From assembly GCF_019429485.1 (NCBI RefSeq), contig NZ_JAHXZN010000001.1, positions 1,364,001 through 1,428,000 of the forward strand: a DNA stretch of 64,000 bases. The letters are read 5' to 3'. Below, piece by piece: positions 53,691-63,137 of this stretch (its first letter is position 1; the number at the start of each line of letters is the position of its first letter). The translations under genes and the position numbers were made by a program. The notes below the pieces were generated by a model, which searched no databases, was not told where the DNA came from, and worked only from the letters and a program-made list of their open reading frames with translations. Source of the DNA: Sphingomonas citri. Lineage in GTDB: Bacteria; Pseudomonadota; Alphaproteobacteria; Sphingomonadales; Sphingomonadaceae.

Positions 53691-56312
53691 TCACGGTAGA
53701 GCGATCGACGATGAGGCCGAGCTATATAAGGCAACGTCATCGTCATGCCTCGCGGTAGGAGCTGCCAGCCTCTTCGCCATACCGCGGTTCGCGTGTAGAA
53801 AGTCGCGTACCATGCTCTCGACGAGGGGACGTCCAAGCAGATAGCCTTGCACGTGAGTGCAGCCCAGTGAAACGAGCATCTGCATCTGCTCCTCGGTCTC
53901 CACCCCCTCCGCGACGACGCCCATGCCGAGCGTCTGACCGACCTGTGTCACGGCTTGGATGATCGCTTGAGCGGCCAGCGCGGTCGGCGCCGTCTCGACG
54001 AAGGAGCGGTCGATCTTGACCTTGTCGAACCGGAATCGCTGGAAGTAGCTGAGCGAGGAATAGCCCACCCCGAAGTCGTCCATCAGGATCTGGATGCCGA
54101 TCGCGCGCAGCTCCTCGAGCTGCTGGAAGGTGCGCTCCACGTCCCGGATCAGCAGCCCTTCGGTCACCTCCAGCTGCAGCCGACCGGCCCGCAGGCCGCT
54201 CGCCGCCAGCACGCTGCGCACGGTCTCGCACAGGCGGCCCGTCTGGAACTGAAGCGGCGACAGGTTGACGGCCACCGACACATCGTCCGGCCAGGAGCGT
54301 GCGGCGTCGCACGCGCGGCGCAGCACGTTGGTGCCGAGCGCCTCGACCAGACCGCACTCCTCGGCCAGCGCGATGAACTCGGAGGGCGGGATCGGGCCCT
54401 TGGCGGGATGGTGCCAGCGCGCCAATGCCTCGAAGCTGGTGACCAGGCGCGTCTCCGTCGAGAGGACGGGCTGGAAGGCGACGTCGATCAAGTCTTGCTC
54501 GAGCGCGAGCCGCAGCGCCTGCTCCAGGCGACGGTGCTCGCGCAGCGCGGCGTCGAGCGCAGCGTCGTAGAAGCAGGTCGAACCGCGCCCGTTCTCCTTG
54601 GCGCGATACAGCGCCAGGTCGGCGGCCTGTCGCACCTCTATCGGCGTGCCGCCGTCGGTCGGAAAGGCTGCGCCGCCGATGCTGCACCCGATGTAGGCGA
54701 GCGCACGATTGGTGGTGATCGGCACCTCCAGCGCGGCGACGATGATGGGCGCCAGCGCGCGCGCGCGCGCGCCCGCGTCATCGCCGACCAGGATCAGCGC
54801 GAACTCGTCGCCGCCGACACGGGCGACGACGTCGCCCGCGCTGACGACACGGCCCAGCCTGACACCGACCTCGCCGAGCACCTCGTCGCCGGCCAAGTGG
54901 CCGAACTGATCGTTGACCGACTTGAACCGATCGAGATCGATGCTGAGCACGGTGAAGGGCGTCGTCGCGGCGACGAGCGTGTCGATCCGCTCGACGAAAC
55001 CGGCGCGGTTCCGCAGGCCGGTCAGCGAATCATATTCGGCCAGCCGTCTGACCTCGGCCTGCGCGCGCCGCGCCTCGGTCATGTCCTCGGTTATTCCGAG
55101 CAGCAGACGCTTGCCGCCGGGAGCCGGGTCAATCACGAGCCGCTTAGTCCTTAGGGTGAAACGCCGCCCATCAGCGCGCACGTAATTGCCCTCGAATACG
55201 TGAACGCCAGGGCGCGCCTCGGCGGCTCGGTCGCGAGCCTCGTAGGCCTCGCCTCTGCCGGGAAAGAGCTCGCTATCGGTACGCCCGACGAAGTCGCTCT
55301 GCGGCCGACCGGCAAGTTCGGCGCCAGCCTTGTTCATCAGCAAATAGCGCTGATCCTCCGCGTTCTTGACGAAAAGCATGGCGGGCAGGTTCTCGATCAC
55401 CGTGTCGAGGAACACGCGCGCCTGCTCGCGCTCGTGCTCGAGCAGTTTGCGCGATGAGATATCGCGCACGATCGCGGCGAAGGCGACGGTCGCCCCGTCG
55501 TGCCAGCGCCCCAGCGACAGCTCGATCGGGAACGTCTCGCCGTCCGCGCGCAGCCCGATCAGCTCGACCGGCTTGCCCTGGAGCGTCATCGCGCCGCCCG
55601 CCGCGGCACGCGCGAAGCCGCGCGCGTGCGCGCCGCGGAAGCCCTCGGGCATGATGATACTCAGCGGCGACCCGATCGCGACTTCGGCCGCATGCCCAAA
55701 CATGCACTCAGCAGCGGCGTTCCAATAGGTAATCCGCCCGCTCGCGTCGGCGCACAGGATCGCGTCGGAGGTGACGTCGGCCACCTTGGCGGCCATGCGG
55801 CCAATCTGTCGAAAGCGCGCGCTTTCCATTCGTTCGACGATCATGCCGGCGAGACTCAGCAGAGCGTCCTCCTGAGCCGCGGTCAGACGGTCGCGCGGCG
55901 CAGTGTCGAAGACGCACAAACGTCCGACACATGCTCCTGTCGGAGATACGATCAGTGGCGCACCGGCGTAGAAGCGGATCGCGCCGTCACCCGCGATCAA
56001 CGGGTTGTTAGCGCAGCGTGGATCGAGCTGCGTGTCGGGGATGACCAGCAGATCCCCGCGCGTAATCTCAAGGCTGCAGAAAGCGTGCTCGCGCTGCATC
56101 TCCGGGACTTCTACGCAGACGCGTGACTTGAACCAAACACGGTCCGCGTCCACCAGCGTGACCGCGGCGCTGGCCGTGCCGCACGCGAGGGCCGCGAGCC
56201 GTGTGACGGCGTCGAAGCTCCCCTCGGCCGGCGTGTCGAGGAGGTTCAGGCTCAGGAGGCTCGTAAGCCTCGACGCCTCCGCTTCATCGGCAGTCTTCAG
56301 AGCTTCACTCAT
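53691..56312 (-). CDS. GAF-PAS-PAS-GGDEF-EAL c-di-GMP enzyme, soluble
   Basis: 873 residues, no membrane segment. GAF (about 25-165; WFKSRVCVEVPEMQREHAFC), PAS1 (175-290; CADASGRITYWNAAAECMFG), PAS2 (297-415; LVIDPAPGGKRLLLGITEDM), GGDEF (425-585; VGGDEF at 499-504) and EAL (600-855; SFEALARW with EAL at 628-630). Both catalytic motifs look intact (DDFGVGYSSLSYF, KIDRSFVETA, VAEGVETEEQ). The residues five before GGDEF are SAGD, so no RxxD inhibition site. PAS domains may hold heme or flavin; no ligand His is assigned. An 18-base GC dinucleotide tract at 54755 encodes part of the GGDEF domain. Confidence 0.95.
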   Translation of the reverse strand: MSEALKTADEAEASRLTSLLSLNLLDTPAEGSFDAVTRLAALACGTASAAVTLVDADRVWFKSRVCVEVPEMQREHAFCSLEITRGDLLVIPDTQLDPRCANNPLIAGDGAIRFYAGAPLIVSPTGACVGRLCVFDTAPRDRLTAAQEDALLSLAGMIVERMESARFRQIGRMAAKVADVTSDAILCADASGRITYWNAAAECMFGHAAEVAIGSPLSIIMPEGFRGAHARGFARAAAGGAMTLQGKPVELIGLRADGETFPIELSLGRWHDGATVAFAAIVRDISSRKLLEHEREQARVFLDTVIENLPAMLFVKNAEDQRYLLMNKAGAELAGRPQSDFVGRTDSELFPGRGEAYEARDRAAEARPGVHVFEGNYVRADGRRFTLRTKRLVIDPAPGGKRLLLGITEDMTEARRAQAEVRRLAEYDSLTGLRNRAGFVERIDTLVAATTPFTVLSIDLDRFKSVNDQFGHLAGDEVLGEVGVRLGRVVSAGDVVARVGGDEFALILVGDDAGARARALAPIIVAALEVPITTNRALAYIGCSIGGAAFPTDGGTPIEVRQAADLALYRAKENGRGSTCFYDAALDAALREHRRLEQALRLALEQDLIDVAFQPVLSTETRLVTSFEALARWHHPAKGPIPPSEFIALAEECGLVEALGTNVLRRACDAARSWPDDVSVAVNLSPLQFQTGRLCETVRSVLAASGLRAGRLQLEVTEGLLIRDVERTFQQLEELRAIGIQILMDDFGVGYSSLSYFQRFRFDKVKIDRSFVETAPTALAAQAIIQAVTQVGQTLGMGVVAEGVETEEQMQMLVSLGCTHVQGYLLGRPLVESMVRDFLHANRGMAKRLAAPTARHDDDVALYSSASSSIALP

Positions 56313-56470
56313 TTAGTCGCCATACGCCGACAAAGCTAAACGCTTTGTCACCGTTTCGCCGCTACCAACCCCGCTGGCTTGTGCCAATACCGAAGCCGGC
56401 GGATCGCCAGCAACGCCACTAGCCCGCATGCGCACAGACTTAAACTGAGACGTTCATGATGCATACGGCG

Positions 56471-56516
56471 GGTGACCAGGACGAGTGGCGGACATTGGCA
56501 GGAAAGCGGGCGCTCG
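56471..56516 (+). repeat. Intergenic repeat family, 3' half (copy 7)
   Basis: GGTGACCAGGACGAGTGGCG, then GACATTGGCAGGAAAGCGGG. It aligns with the 3' half of the copy at 51966; the 5' blocks are absent. Confidence 0.55.
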
Positions 56517-56595
56517 CGAGGGGTGGCAGGGTGAGGGCTCTGTCGCCTTGATCAGCAACCCGGATGCAGGCAAGCTCAGATTGACTAAAGTCAAT

Positions 56596-57138
56596 TTAGT
56601 TTGGAAGCCATTTGGAGAGGAATGCATCAGCCCTCTCCTCAAGGTCGGCGGTACGCCTATCATCGAATGACCATTCGATATCTCGGCTTTTCAGACCTAG
56701 ATATGCCTGAACAGCGACTAATGCCGCATCTCGGAGTGGTCTACTTCTTTCTTTAATGCTATCAGACAAGATAGCCGCCACTCTTGCGCTCATCGGAACT
56801 ACGTCGGGTCCGATATTATTGAGGGCCGCAAGCCGCGCCATATCCATAAAGTCGTTGTCGTTTCCGCGAAGGCATTCGCAGACCAGTTTGTCATAGCCAT
56901 CGGCATCGCGATACAGGCGACCAACTCCGGTGATAACGGCTGCCTTAAACGACCAATCTGACTGCATCCTAGCACAATTGACGATCGCGTCGCCGTCAAC
57001 ATCTCTCGCGTACTTCAGGTATGGGGTGATAACGTCTTCAAGCCGACTAACGTCACAGGCCTTGATAAGGCTCTCAACAAAGGCTCTATCTTCGGCCGTA
57101 TCCTCACCGTTCCTGAAACGATCTGCAAGCGATTTCAC
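56596..57138 (-). CDS. Lower-GC orphan protein, unknown
   Basis: 180 residues, GTG start with AGAGG nine bases upstream. The gene is visibly lower in GC than its neighbours, with AT-rich codons (TTT, AAT, ATA), suggesting recent transfer. The sequence is a set of helices with repeated pattern LEDVITPYLKYARDVDGDAI, WSFKAAVITGVGRLYRDADG, MARLAALNNIGPDVVPMSAR, compatible with HEAT-like repeats. No catalytic motif. Such lone helical proteins are often immunity or defence accessory proteins, but nothing here proves it. Confidence 0.65.
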   Translation of the reverse strand: MKSLADRFRNGEDTAEDRAFVESLIKACDVSRLEDVITPYLKYARDVDGDAIVNCARMQSDWSFKAAVITGVGRLYRDADGYDKLVCECLRGNDNDFMDMARLAALNNIGPDVVPMSARVAAILSDSIKERSRPLRDAALVAVQAYLGLKSRDIEWSFDDRRTADLEERADAFLSKWLPN

Positions 57139-57574
57139 TGCAAAAGCCTCTTCGATTGAGTGAGCCGACGCGAGCTAAACAATAGCCTCAGAAGCCGCTG
57201 AGCAGGCTTGAGTGTCGGTTCGTCCCACCGACCGATCGCTTCATTATTATCCAGGCATGCCAGAGCGGCCTTAAGTCCGAAAGTGGGCGGTTCCGGCCCC
57301 CTGCCCTCTCGTGCCGAGGACCCAGTATCGGTCATTCCAAGCGCCCTGACCTCGTCCCAACTTCAGACATTTGTTCATCTTGAGCCCGGCCCCTCGCCGG
57401 TTGACCGCTGCAAGCCTCGCTTACCCAGATAGCACTTCGTACCGGATGCGTCGAAGCTCGCTGGCAGCAGCGCCCACGCAGGCGGATTTGGTGGCCGTCT
57501 AAAGCGCCAGACAGTGGCAGCTCGTTAACATATGTTGCTCTACGTTGCTGACACCTCTTGAGAGTGTCGCAAAC
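57139..57574. other. Gene-free stretch with repeat copy and chemoreceptor promoter
   Basis: 436 bases. The repeat copy occupies 57302-57412. The last 100 bases form the 5' region of the chemoreceptor gene; no sigma54- or sigma28-type promoter is obvious. Confidence 0.45.
57302..57412 (+). repeat. Intergenic repeat family, copy 8
   Basis: GCCCTCTCGTGCCGAGGACC, CAGTATCGGTCATTCCAAGC, then CGTCCCAACTTCAGACATTT and GTTCATCTT. The 3' TGGCAGG block is not seen. Confidence 0.7.
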
Positions 57575-59419
57575 GTGAAGAACCTGAAGATCAGCTCGAA
57601 GCTGCTCGTTGCCTTCGGCATCCTACTCGGCTCCCTCCTGCTCATGGCAGCCGCGTCCATCACCAGCCAGCGCACCTTGAACGGCGCAGCCGAGCTGCTC
57701 GGGCACGACCGACGGGACAAGCTGGTCGCCGTTGCCGCGCTCGACACGGCGACGTCGGACTACCGAAACGCCGAGGCGAACAGCATCCTATCCGAGGCGC
57801 CTGCCGACATCGCCGCTGCCGAAACCGACGCGGCGGCTCAGGCGGCAGAGGTCGGCAAGAACGTCGGGTTCTTGGACGAGGCGCTTAAGAACCCTGCCGC
57901 TCGATCCATGTTCGAGCGGTTTGAGGCGGATTGGCGCACTTACCTGGCGCAGTCGAAGACCACACTGACGCTATCGCATGACAATCAGAACGATGCGGCG
58001 CTCGCCAGCTTCCGGCGCAGCAAGGCGATCTACGATCAAGCCAGCGATGATGCCGGCAAGCTGAAGGCGATCCAGATCAGCCTGATGGACGGCGACATGG
58101 CCGCGGCTAACGCGACCTACACGACCTCGCGCAGTGTCTCGATCGGGATCGCCGTCGCGGTGCTTGCGCTCACCGTCGTCATGCTGTTGTCGCTGATCCG
58201 CGGCATCGCGACCCCGCTGACGGCGATGACCGCGACGATGCGCCGGCTCGGCGCGGGTGACCTCAACGCCGAGGTCGCGGTCGACCCGCGGCGCGACGAG
58301 GTGGGCGAGCTCGCGGGCTCGATGGTGGCGTTCCGCGATCAGCTCGTCGCCGCCGAGCGCGCCAAGCAGGAGCAGACCCGGCTGATCGTCGACAGCGTCG
58401 GCAGCGGGCTCGACTCGCTCGCGCGCGGCGACCTGACCGCACGTATCGAGGCCGATCTCACCGGCCCCTTCGCCAAGCTCAAGGACGACTTCAACAACGC
58501 GATGGATTCAGTCGCGGGCACGCTCACCGCGGTCAATGCCAGCGCCGAGGGGATCACCAACGGCGTCAGTGACATCCGCCAGGCGTCGGACGATCTGTCG
58601 CGTCGCACCGAGCAGCAGGCCGCCAGCCTCGAGGAGACCGCGGCGGCGATGCACCAGATCACCATCACGGTGCGCGAGACCGCCGCCAACGCCACCAAGG
58701 CCAACGGCGTGGTCATCAACACCCGCCGCGACGCTGAGCAATCGGGTGACGTGGTGCGCCGCGCGGTCGAGGCGATGAACGGGATCGAGCGCTCCTCGAC
58801 CGAGATCAGCGACATCATCGCGGTGATCGACGGGATCGCGTTCCAGACCAACCTGCTCGCGCTCAACGCGGGCGTCGAGGCGGCACGCGCCGGCGACGCC
58901 GGCAAGGGCTTCGCGGTGGTCGCCTCCGAGGTGCGCGCGCTCGCCCAACGCTCCGCCGACGCCGCCAAGGACGTAAAGAGCAAGATCACCGCCTCGACCC
59001 ATCAGGTCGACGCCGGGGTCGAGCTGGTGGCGCAGGCGGGTGAGGCGCTTACTCGGATCACCGGGCAGATTGGCGAGATCAGCACGCTCGTGTCGGATAT
59101 CGCCGCTGCGGCCGAGCAGCAGGCGACCGGGCTCCAGCAGGTCAACACCGCGGTCAGCGAGATGGACGGCGTCACTCAGCAGAACGCCGCGATGGTCGAG
59201 GAAGCCACCGCCGCGGCGCGCAGCCTCGCCGAGGAGACCGAGAACATGTCGCGTCAGGTCAGGCGCTTTAATTTAGGCGAGGCCGCGGTACCGACCTCGC
59301 CGGTCCACCAGCTCCAGGCACGCGCCGCGCAGGTTGGTGCTCGATTGGCTGGCACCGCGCGTGCGCGGCGCACCGGCGCAGCAGCGGCGTCACCGCAGGA
59401 TGATTGGTCTTCCTTCTAG
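57575..59419 (+). CDS. Methyl-accepting chemotaxis protein
   Basis: 614 residues from the GTG at 57575 (KNLKISSKLLVAFG; an in-frame TTG ten codons earlier is unlikely). TM1 about 10-28, four-helix ligand domain 30-185, TM2 188-208, HAMP 209-262, a second HAMP-like helix pair to about 315, then the signalling domain to 590. The CheA-binding hairpin is classic: FQTNLLALNAGVEAARAGDA, GKGFAVVASEVRALAQRSAD. Methylation-site Glu/Gln runs are present around it. A small gene follows eight bases later. No flagellar or che genes are in the window and the only flagellin trace here is a remnant. Confidence 0.95.
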   Translation: MKNLKISSKLLVAFGILLGSLLLMAAASITSQRTLNGAAELLGHDRRDKLVAVAALDTATSDYRNAEANSILSEAPADIAAAETDAAAQAAEVGKNVGFLDEALKNPAARSMFERFEADWRTYLAQSKTTLTLSHDNQNDAALASFRRSKAIYDQASDDAGKLKAIQISLMDGDMAAANATYTTSRSVSIGIAVAVLALTVVMLLSLIRGIATPLTAMTATMRRLGAGDLNAEVAVDPRRDEVGELAGSMVAFRDQLVAAERAKQEQTRLIVDSVGSGLDSLARGDLTARIEADLTGPFAKLKDDFNNAMDSVAGTLTAVNASAEGITNGVSDIRQASDDLSRRTEQQAASLEETAAAMHQITITVRETAANATKANGVVINTRRDAEQSGDVVRRAVEAMNGIERSSTEISDIIAVIDGIAFQTNLLALNAGVEAARAGDAGKGFAVVASEVRALAQRSADAAKDVKSKITASTHQVDAGVELVAQAGEALTRITGQIGEISTLVSDIAAAAEQQATGLQQVNTAVSEMDGVTQQNAAMVEEATAAARSLAEETENMSRQVRRFNLGEAAVPTSPVHQLQARAAQVGARLAGTARARRTGAAAASPQDDWSSF

Positions 59420-59426
59420 GAGATTG

Positions 59427-59621
59427 ATGATGGACCGACGCCAAGAAGCCGCTTCTTCCGTGGTTGTCGCCGAAGCTATCCTGCTGTCTGCACAGGCAGA
59501 GTGCCTGCTGCTGGATCTGGCCGAGCTTAGGCAGCAGGTCGAAGCGACCCTTGGCTTGCTACGGGCGTCCAAGGAGGGCGCCCGAATAATTGCATCTTCA
59601 GCTACGACGAGACCGGCGTGA
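59427..59621 (+). CDS. Small helical protein behind chemoreceptor
   Basis: 64 residues with AGGAG at 59418-59422, seven bases past the chemoreceptor stop. It reads MMDRRQEAASSVVVAEAILL, then SAQAECLLLDLAELRQQVEA and TLGLLRASKEGA, a heptad-like leucine pattern that suggests one long helix or coiled coil. No known family. Tight spacing after the receptor gene suggests co-translation and perhaps a partner role, an inference only. Confidence 0.6.
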   Translation: MMDRRQEAASSVVVAEAILLSAQAECLLLDLAELRQQVEATLGLLRASKEGARIIASSATTRPA

Positions 59622-59753
59622 TTGGTCTAGGTAGGTCGAGGATGCCAGGCCTGGTGCCGTGCTACCGAGCCGCGCCTGTCGCCGCCTAACGCGCTCGTTC
59701 GTCGGCTCTCGCACGTGAAGAACTTGGTGATTGTAGCGGGGTATGGTGACGCC

Positions 59754-61643
59754 ATGCACGGCAAGGTTCACGTGGAGCAGGATGACCGCAGGTCGATGCT
59801 CGATCACGCTTTAGATTATCGGCGCGACTTCGTGGCGCCGCTCGTGCGTATGATCGGCCTGGCGGTCGCATCGGTCGCAGCGCTGCTGCTTTGGCTTTCC
59901 GTACAGGCGGACAAACGCGAAATGGAGACTGAGCGGAATGCCGCCAGGACGGCTATCGACATGCACCTGGCCGACATGCAGCGGTATCTGAAGGACTGCG
60001 CCGCCTGGGACGTGGCGCTGCAGAACCTCGTGGTGAAACTCGACATTGGTTGGGCGAACGAGAACATTGGGCCCTACCTCTTCAAGTCGCAGGATTACGA
60101 GAGCAGCTTCGTCGTGGACAGCGCGGGCCATACTACTTACGCCTCATACGGCGATCGCCTCGTCAGACTGGATGCAACGAGCTACCTGGGACTGCCGGTA
60201 AGCCTGGCGATCAACACGCTGAAGACCGCCTCGGCGGCATCCCACCGGCAGATGTCGGGCCTCACGCTAACGGCGAGAGGGAGCGTCGCTGCCTTCGCTG
60301 TCGCACCAATCACCCCCGACAAGGGACTAGTTGCGCAGCCGCCTGGAGGACCGTCGTTCCTAATCCTGGTCGACGATCTGACCGCACGAGACGCTCGGAG
60401 CATTGGTGTCAACCATCAGCTTGCCGATCTCCGGCTGGTCCCCACGGGCCAGCCTGCCGATCTGGTGCTGAGGACGTTGCAGGGTCAGGCGGTCGGCGGG
60501 CTCCGCTGGTCTCCGAGGCGGCCGGGCTCGGCACTGCGGCGGCAGGCTGTTCCCATCATGCTGATGGTCTGCCTCGGGCTGGCCCTTGCTGGCAGGCGAC
60601 TGCTCGCCCGGGCGCGGACGGCCATTGCCGACGCAAACGCGGCAACTGCCGGCGCGGATGCGGCGACGCGCGAGGCGCTGGAGGCTCGAGAGCGCGTGGC
60701 GGCACAGGAACGTGAGGCGCGGCTGACGCTTGAGCGCACGGTGTCGGAGGTGAGGACGGAGAATATCAAGCTGAACCGGCAGGCGGAGGCGAGCAGGAGC
60801 GCGGCCCTTCAAGAGGCCGGTAGGGCGTTCCAGGTCCGCATCGCGCCGGAACTCGCGGCCATTCGCACCAACGCGGATGCTATGACCTCAGCGGCGGAGT
60901 CGGTCCGCGCACGCGTGATCGGCCTCTTGGACAGCATGGACGCCACAAGCCGGCTGGCGGAGGATGCAGCCCGACGAAGCGCTGCAGTATCGCCCGAGAC
61001 GGCCGCCTTCGACACCTCGGCAGGCGCCATCGCCGAGGAGGCCGTAGTGGGCCTTGACCTCGCCCGGGCTGGCACCGCGCACGGAGACGACGCGAGTGCC
61101 TCCCTGATAGGCCTTGCCGAGGCGCTTGACAGCATCGATGCGGTCGTCGGCTCGATCGACGCGATTGCGCGGCAGACCGACTTCCTTGCGCTGAACGCCA
61201 AAATCGAGGCTGCTCGGTCGGGAGGGGCGGGCGCAGGCTTCTCCGTGGTCGCCGCCGAGGTCAAGACGCTGGCGCTGGAAGCAGCGGATTTGACGCGCTC
61301 GGTGGCTGAGAAGGTCGCGGGCGTGCGTACGAGCGCCGGCGTCGCCGCGGCATCGATATCGAAAGTCTCGGACGCGCTCGCGAGGTCGGAGCGCGCGTCA
61401 GACGCCATCACGCACGCCGTCGAACGGCAGCGTCTCGGCGCCACTATCATTCGCGAGAGCGTGGATTCGATCGTTGCCGGGAGCCAGGCTCTCACCCTGT
61501 CGGTTCAGCAGTCGCGAGACCTAGTCGTAGAGAGCAGGCACGATGCCGATGTGCTGGAGGCTATGTCCCAGCAGCTTGATGCCTCTCTCGCTAGCCTGAG
61601 ATCCTCGTCCGACCAGTTCGTAGAGGAACTCGCGAGGGCGTAG
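59754..61643 (+). CDS. CHASE4 chemoreceptor-like protein lacking HAMP
   Basis: 629 residues from the ATG at 59754; a GTG at 59715 or ATG at 59796 could also be used. TM1 (VRMIGLAVASVAALLLWLSV), then a CHASE4 periplasmic sensor (YLKDCAAWDVALQNLVVKLD, NIGPYLFKSQDYESSFVVDS), TM2 (AVPIMLMVCLGLALAGRRLL), a long Ala/Glu coiled coil and a signalling domain with hairpin DFLALNAKIEAARSGGAGAG, FSVVAAEVKTLALEAAD. No HAMP domain links TM2 to the coil, which is unusual. CHASE4 usually precedes GGDEF/EAL enzymes, so this receptor has an uncommon pairing. Confidence 0.85.
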   Translation: MHGKVHVEQDDRRSMLDHALDYRRDFVAPLVRMIGLAVASVAALLLWLSVQADKREMETERNAARTAIDMHLADMQRYLKDCAAWDVALQNLVVKLDIGWANENIGPYLFKSQDYESSFVVDSAGHTTYASYGDRLVRLDATSYLGLPVSLAINTLKTASAASHRQMSGLTLTARGSVAAFAVAPITPDKGLVAQPPGGPSFLILVDDLTARDARSIGVNHQLADLRLVPTGQPADLVLRTLQGQAVGGLRWSPRRPGSALRRQAVPIMLMVCLGLALAGRRLLARARTAIADANAATAGADAATREALEARERVAAQEREARLTLERTVSEVRTENIKLNRQAEASRSAALQEAGRAFQVRIAPELAAIRTNADAMTSAAESVRARVIGLLDSMDATSRLAEDAARRSAAVSPETAAFDTSAGAIAEEAVVGLDLARAGTAHGDDASASLIGLAEALDSIDAVVGSIDAIARQTDFLALNAKIEAARSGGAGAGFSVVAAEVKTLALEAADLTRSVAEKVAGVRTSAGVAAASISKVSDALARSERASDAITHAVERQRLGATIIRESVDSIVAGSQALTLSVQQSRDLVVESRHDADVLEAMSQQLDASLASLRSSSDQFVEELARA

Positions 61644-62062
61644 CGCAGGCCGAGCGGGTCAGGGCCAGCGACCAGTTCTCGGGCGCGAAGCCGATCGGCC
61701 GGTCAGCGTGATCCGAATAACGGGTTGAAGCAAGAGCCGCCGCTCACATCAACGACGCTGGATGTCTTAAGCCTGGTCGACAGCTGCCGCCATATCCTGC
61801 TTCAGCGAGTGACCCAAGAGCAGTCGTTCAGAGTTCCAGGTCAGCCTCCCAACTTCAGCCACTCGTCCATTGGCGGGATGGGACCCTAGGCAACCCGCAG
61901 GTCTGGTCGGCGTTAGGCCAGCGTGAGCCTAGGTCCGCTCACGCGTAGCCATCGTTCTGCCTGCCACCGCCCGCTTACAGCTCGATTAGGGTCAGGATTG
62001 CTAAATCCCCCCCTTATGATCATGACCGGCATTTGATCTTGCAGAGCCGAGGGAGCACAACG
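61644..62062. other. Gene-free stretch with repeat copy and Crp promoter
   Basis: 419 bases. A diverged repeat copy lies at 61809. The end carries GAGGGAG, the ribosome site for the Crp/Fnr gene. No gene recognised. Confidence 0.45.
61809..61880 (+). repeat. Intergenic repeat family, diverged copy 9
   Basis: TGACCCAAGAGCAGTCGTTC, then CAGCCTCCCAACTTCAGCCA and CTCGTCCAT. Same order of blocks as the copy at 63659. Confidence 0.6.
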
Positions 62063-62836
62063 ATGACGCTGGTTGAAGGGGGTGAGGTACTCGCCCTTTG
62101 GCTGCAGCGGCTCATGCTCCGCTCACCGCTCAGCCAACAGGATCAGGACATCGTCAGGTCCTTTCCAGGGGTCATACGAAAGGTCGACGGTACACGTGAC
62201 ATCGTTCGGTTGGGGGAGAGGACCAGCCACGTCTCGCTCGTGGTAGACGGCATTGTTGCGCGCTTTGGTCAGACGGCTGACGGGAACCGGCAATTCACCG
62301 CCTTCTTCATCCGCGGCGACATGGCCGATTTGCACGCAGCGGTAATGCCTGTCGTGAGTTCCCCTCTGCAATCCACATGTCCCACGGTCCTCTACCAGAT
62401 CGATCGTGAGATCATCCGCACCGCGGCCGCTCAATCACCTTCCCTGGCAAAGGCGTTTTGGTGTGATTGCGTGACAGAAAGCCAGATCGGCGCTGAGTGG
62501 CTTGTGTCTATCGGTCGCGGATCAGCACTCTCGCGCATCGCGCACCTCTTGTGCGAGCTTGCCTGCCGATACGGCGTCATGTCCGGCGAGCGCGATCGCT
62601 TCCCGCTCCTTCTCACACAGGCGCATATCGGCGATGCTGTCGGGCTCACCGCCGTACATGTAAATCGAATGATTCGTGCGCTACGAGAGAGTGGCAGCGT
62701 GATAGCAGAGGCTGGCCACGTCACGATCCGAGACTGGGATCTTCTCCGTCGGCAGGGCGGCTTCGACCCTGGATACCTGCATTTAAACGACCTCGATTCG
62801 CGTAGCGGCCTGCATATCGAGTTGGAGCTGCAGTAA
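62063..62836 (+). CDS. Crp/Fnr-family transcriptional regulator
   Basis: 257 residues from the ATG at 62063, with GAGGGAG before it. The cNMP-binding-like beta barrel includes IVRLGERTSHVSLVVDGIVA and FTAFFIRGDMADLHAAVMPV; no Cys cluster for Fe-S is present, so not Fnr itself. The DNA-binding helix pair is near 195-225 (LTQAHIGDAVGLTAVHVNRM, IRALRESGSVIAEAGHVTIR). Many sphingomonads carry several such proteins of unknown effector. It is followed by a DUF6894 gene 58 bases downstream, possibly co-transcribed. Confidence 0.92.
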   Translation: MTLVEGGEVLALWLQRLMLRSPLSQQDQDIVRSFPGVIRKVDGTRDIVRLGERTSHVSLVVDGIVARFGQTADGNRQFTAFFIRGDMADLHAAVMPVVSSPLQSTCPTVLYQIDREIIRTAAAQSPSLAKAFWCDCVTESQIGAEWLVSIGRGSALSRIAHLLCELACRYGVMSGERDRFPLLLTQAHIGDAVGLTAVHVNRMIRALRESGSVIAEAGHVTIRDWDLLRRQGGFDPGYLHLNDLDSRSGLHIELELQ

Positions 62837-62894
62837 GAACGGGGAGCCTGGCGACCGGGTGAGCGTTAGCCACCCGCCAGCAAGGATACTCGTG

Positions 62895-63137
62895 ATGCCG
62901 CGCTTCCTGTTTCACCTACACGAATGCGGCGTCAACACGCTTGATGACAGCGGCCGCGAGCTACCAAATCTCACCTCCGCATTAGAAGCGGCGAGAAGAG
63001 ACGCTTTATCGATCATGGCTCACGAAGTGCATGACGGCCACCTTTGTCTCAGCTGTCATATCGAAGTTGAGGAGCCGGCCACCGGTAAGCGAACTTCGCT
63101 TGCATTCAGGGACGTGCTGTTGGTGAGCGGCCTATAA
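62895..63137 (+). CDS. DUF6894-family small protein
   Basis: 80 residues from the ATG at 62895 with AAGGA upstream. The family pattern is clear: MPRFLFHLHECGVNTLDDSG, RELPNLTSALEAARRDALSI, and GHLCLSCHIEVEE. These small alpha/beta proteins are abundant in Rhizobiales and Sphingomonadales and have no known function. It lies just behind the Crp/Fnr gene. Confidence 0.85.
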   Translation: MPRFLFHLHECGVNTLDDSGRELPNLTSALEAARRDALSIMAHEVHDGHLCLSCHIEVEEPATGKRTSLAFRDVLLVSGL

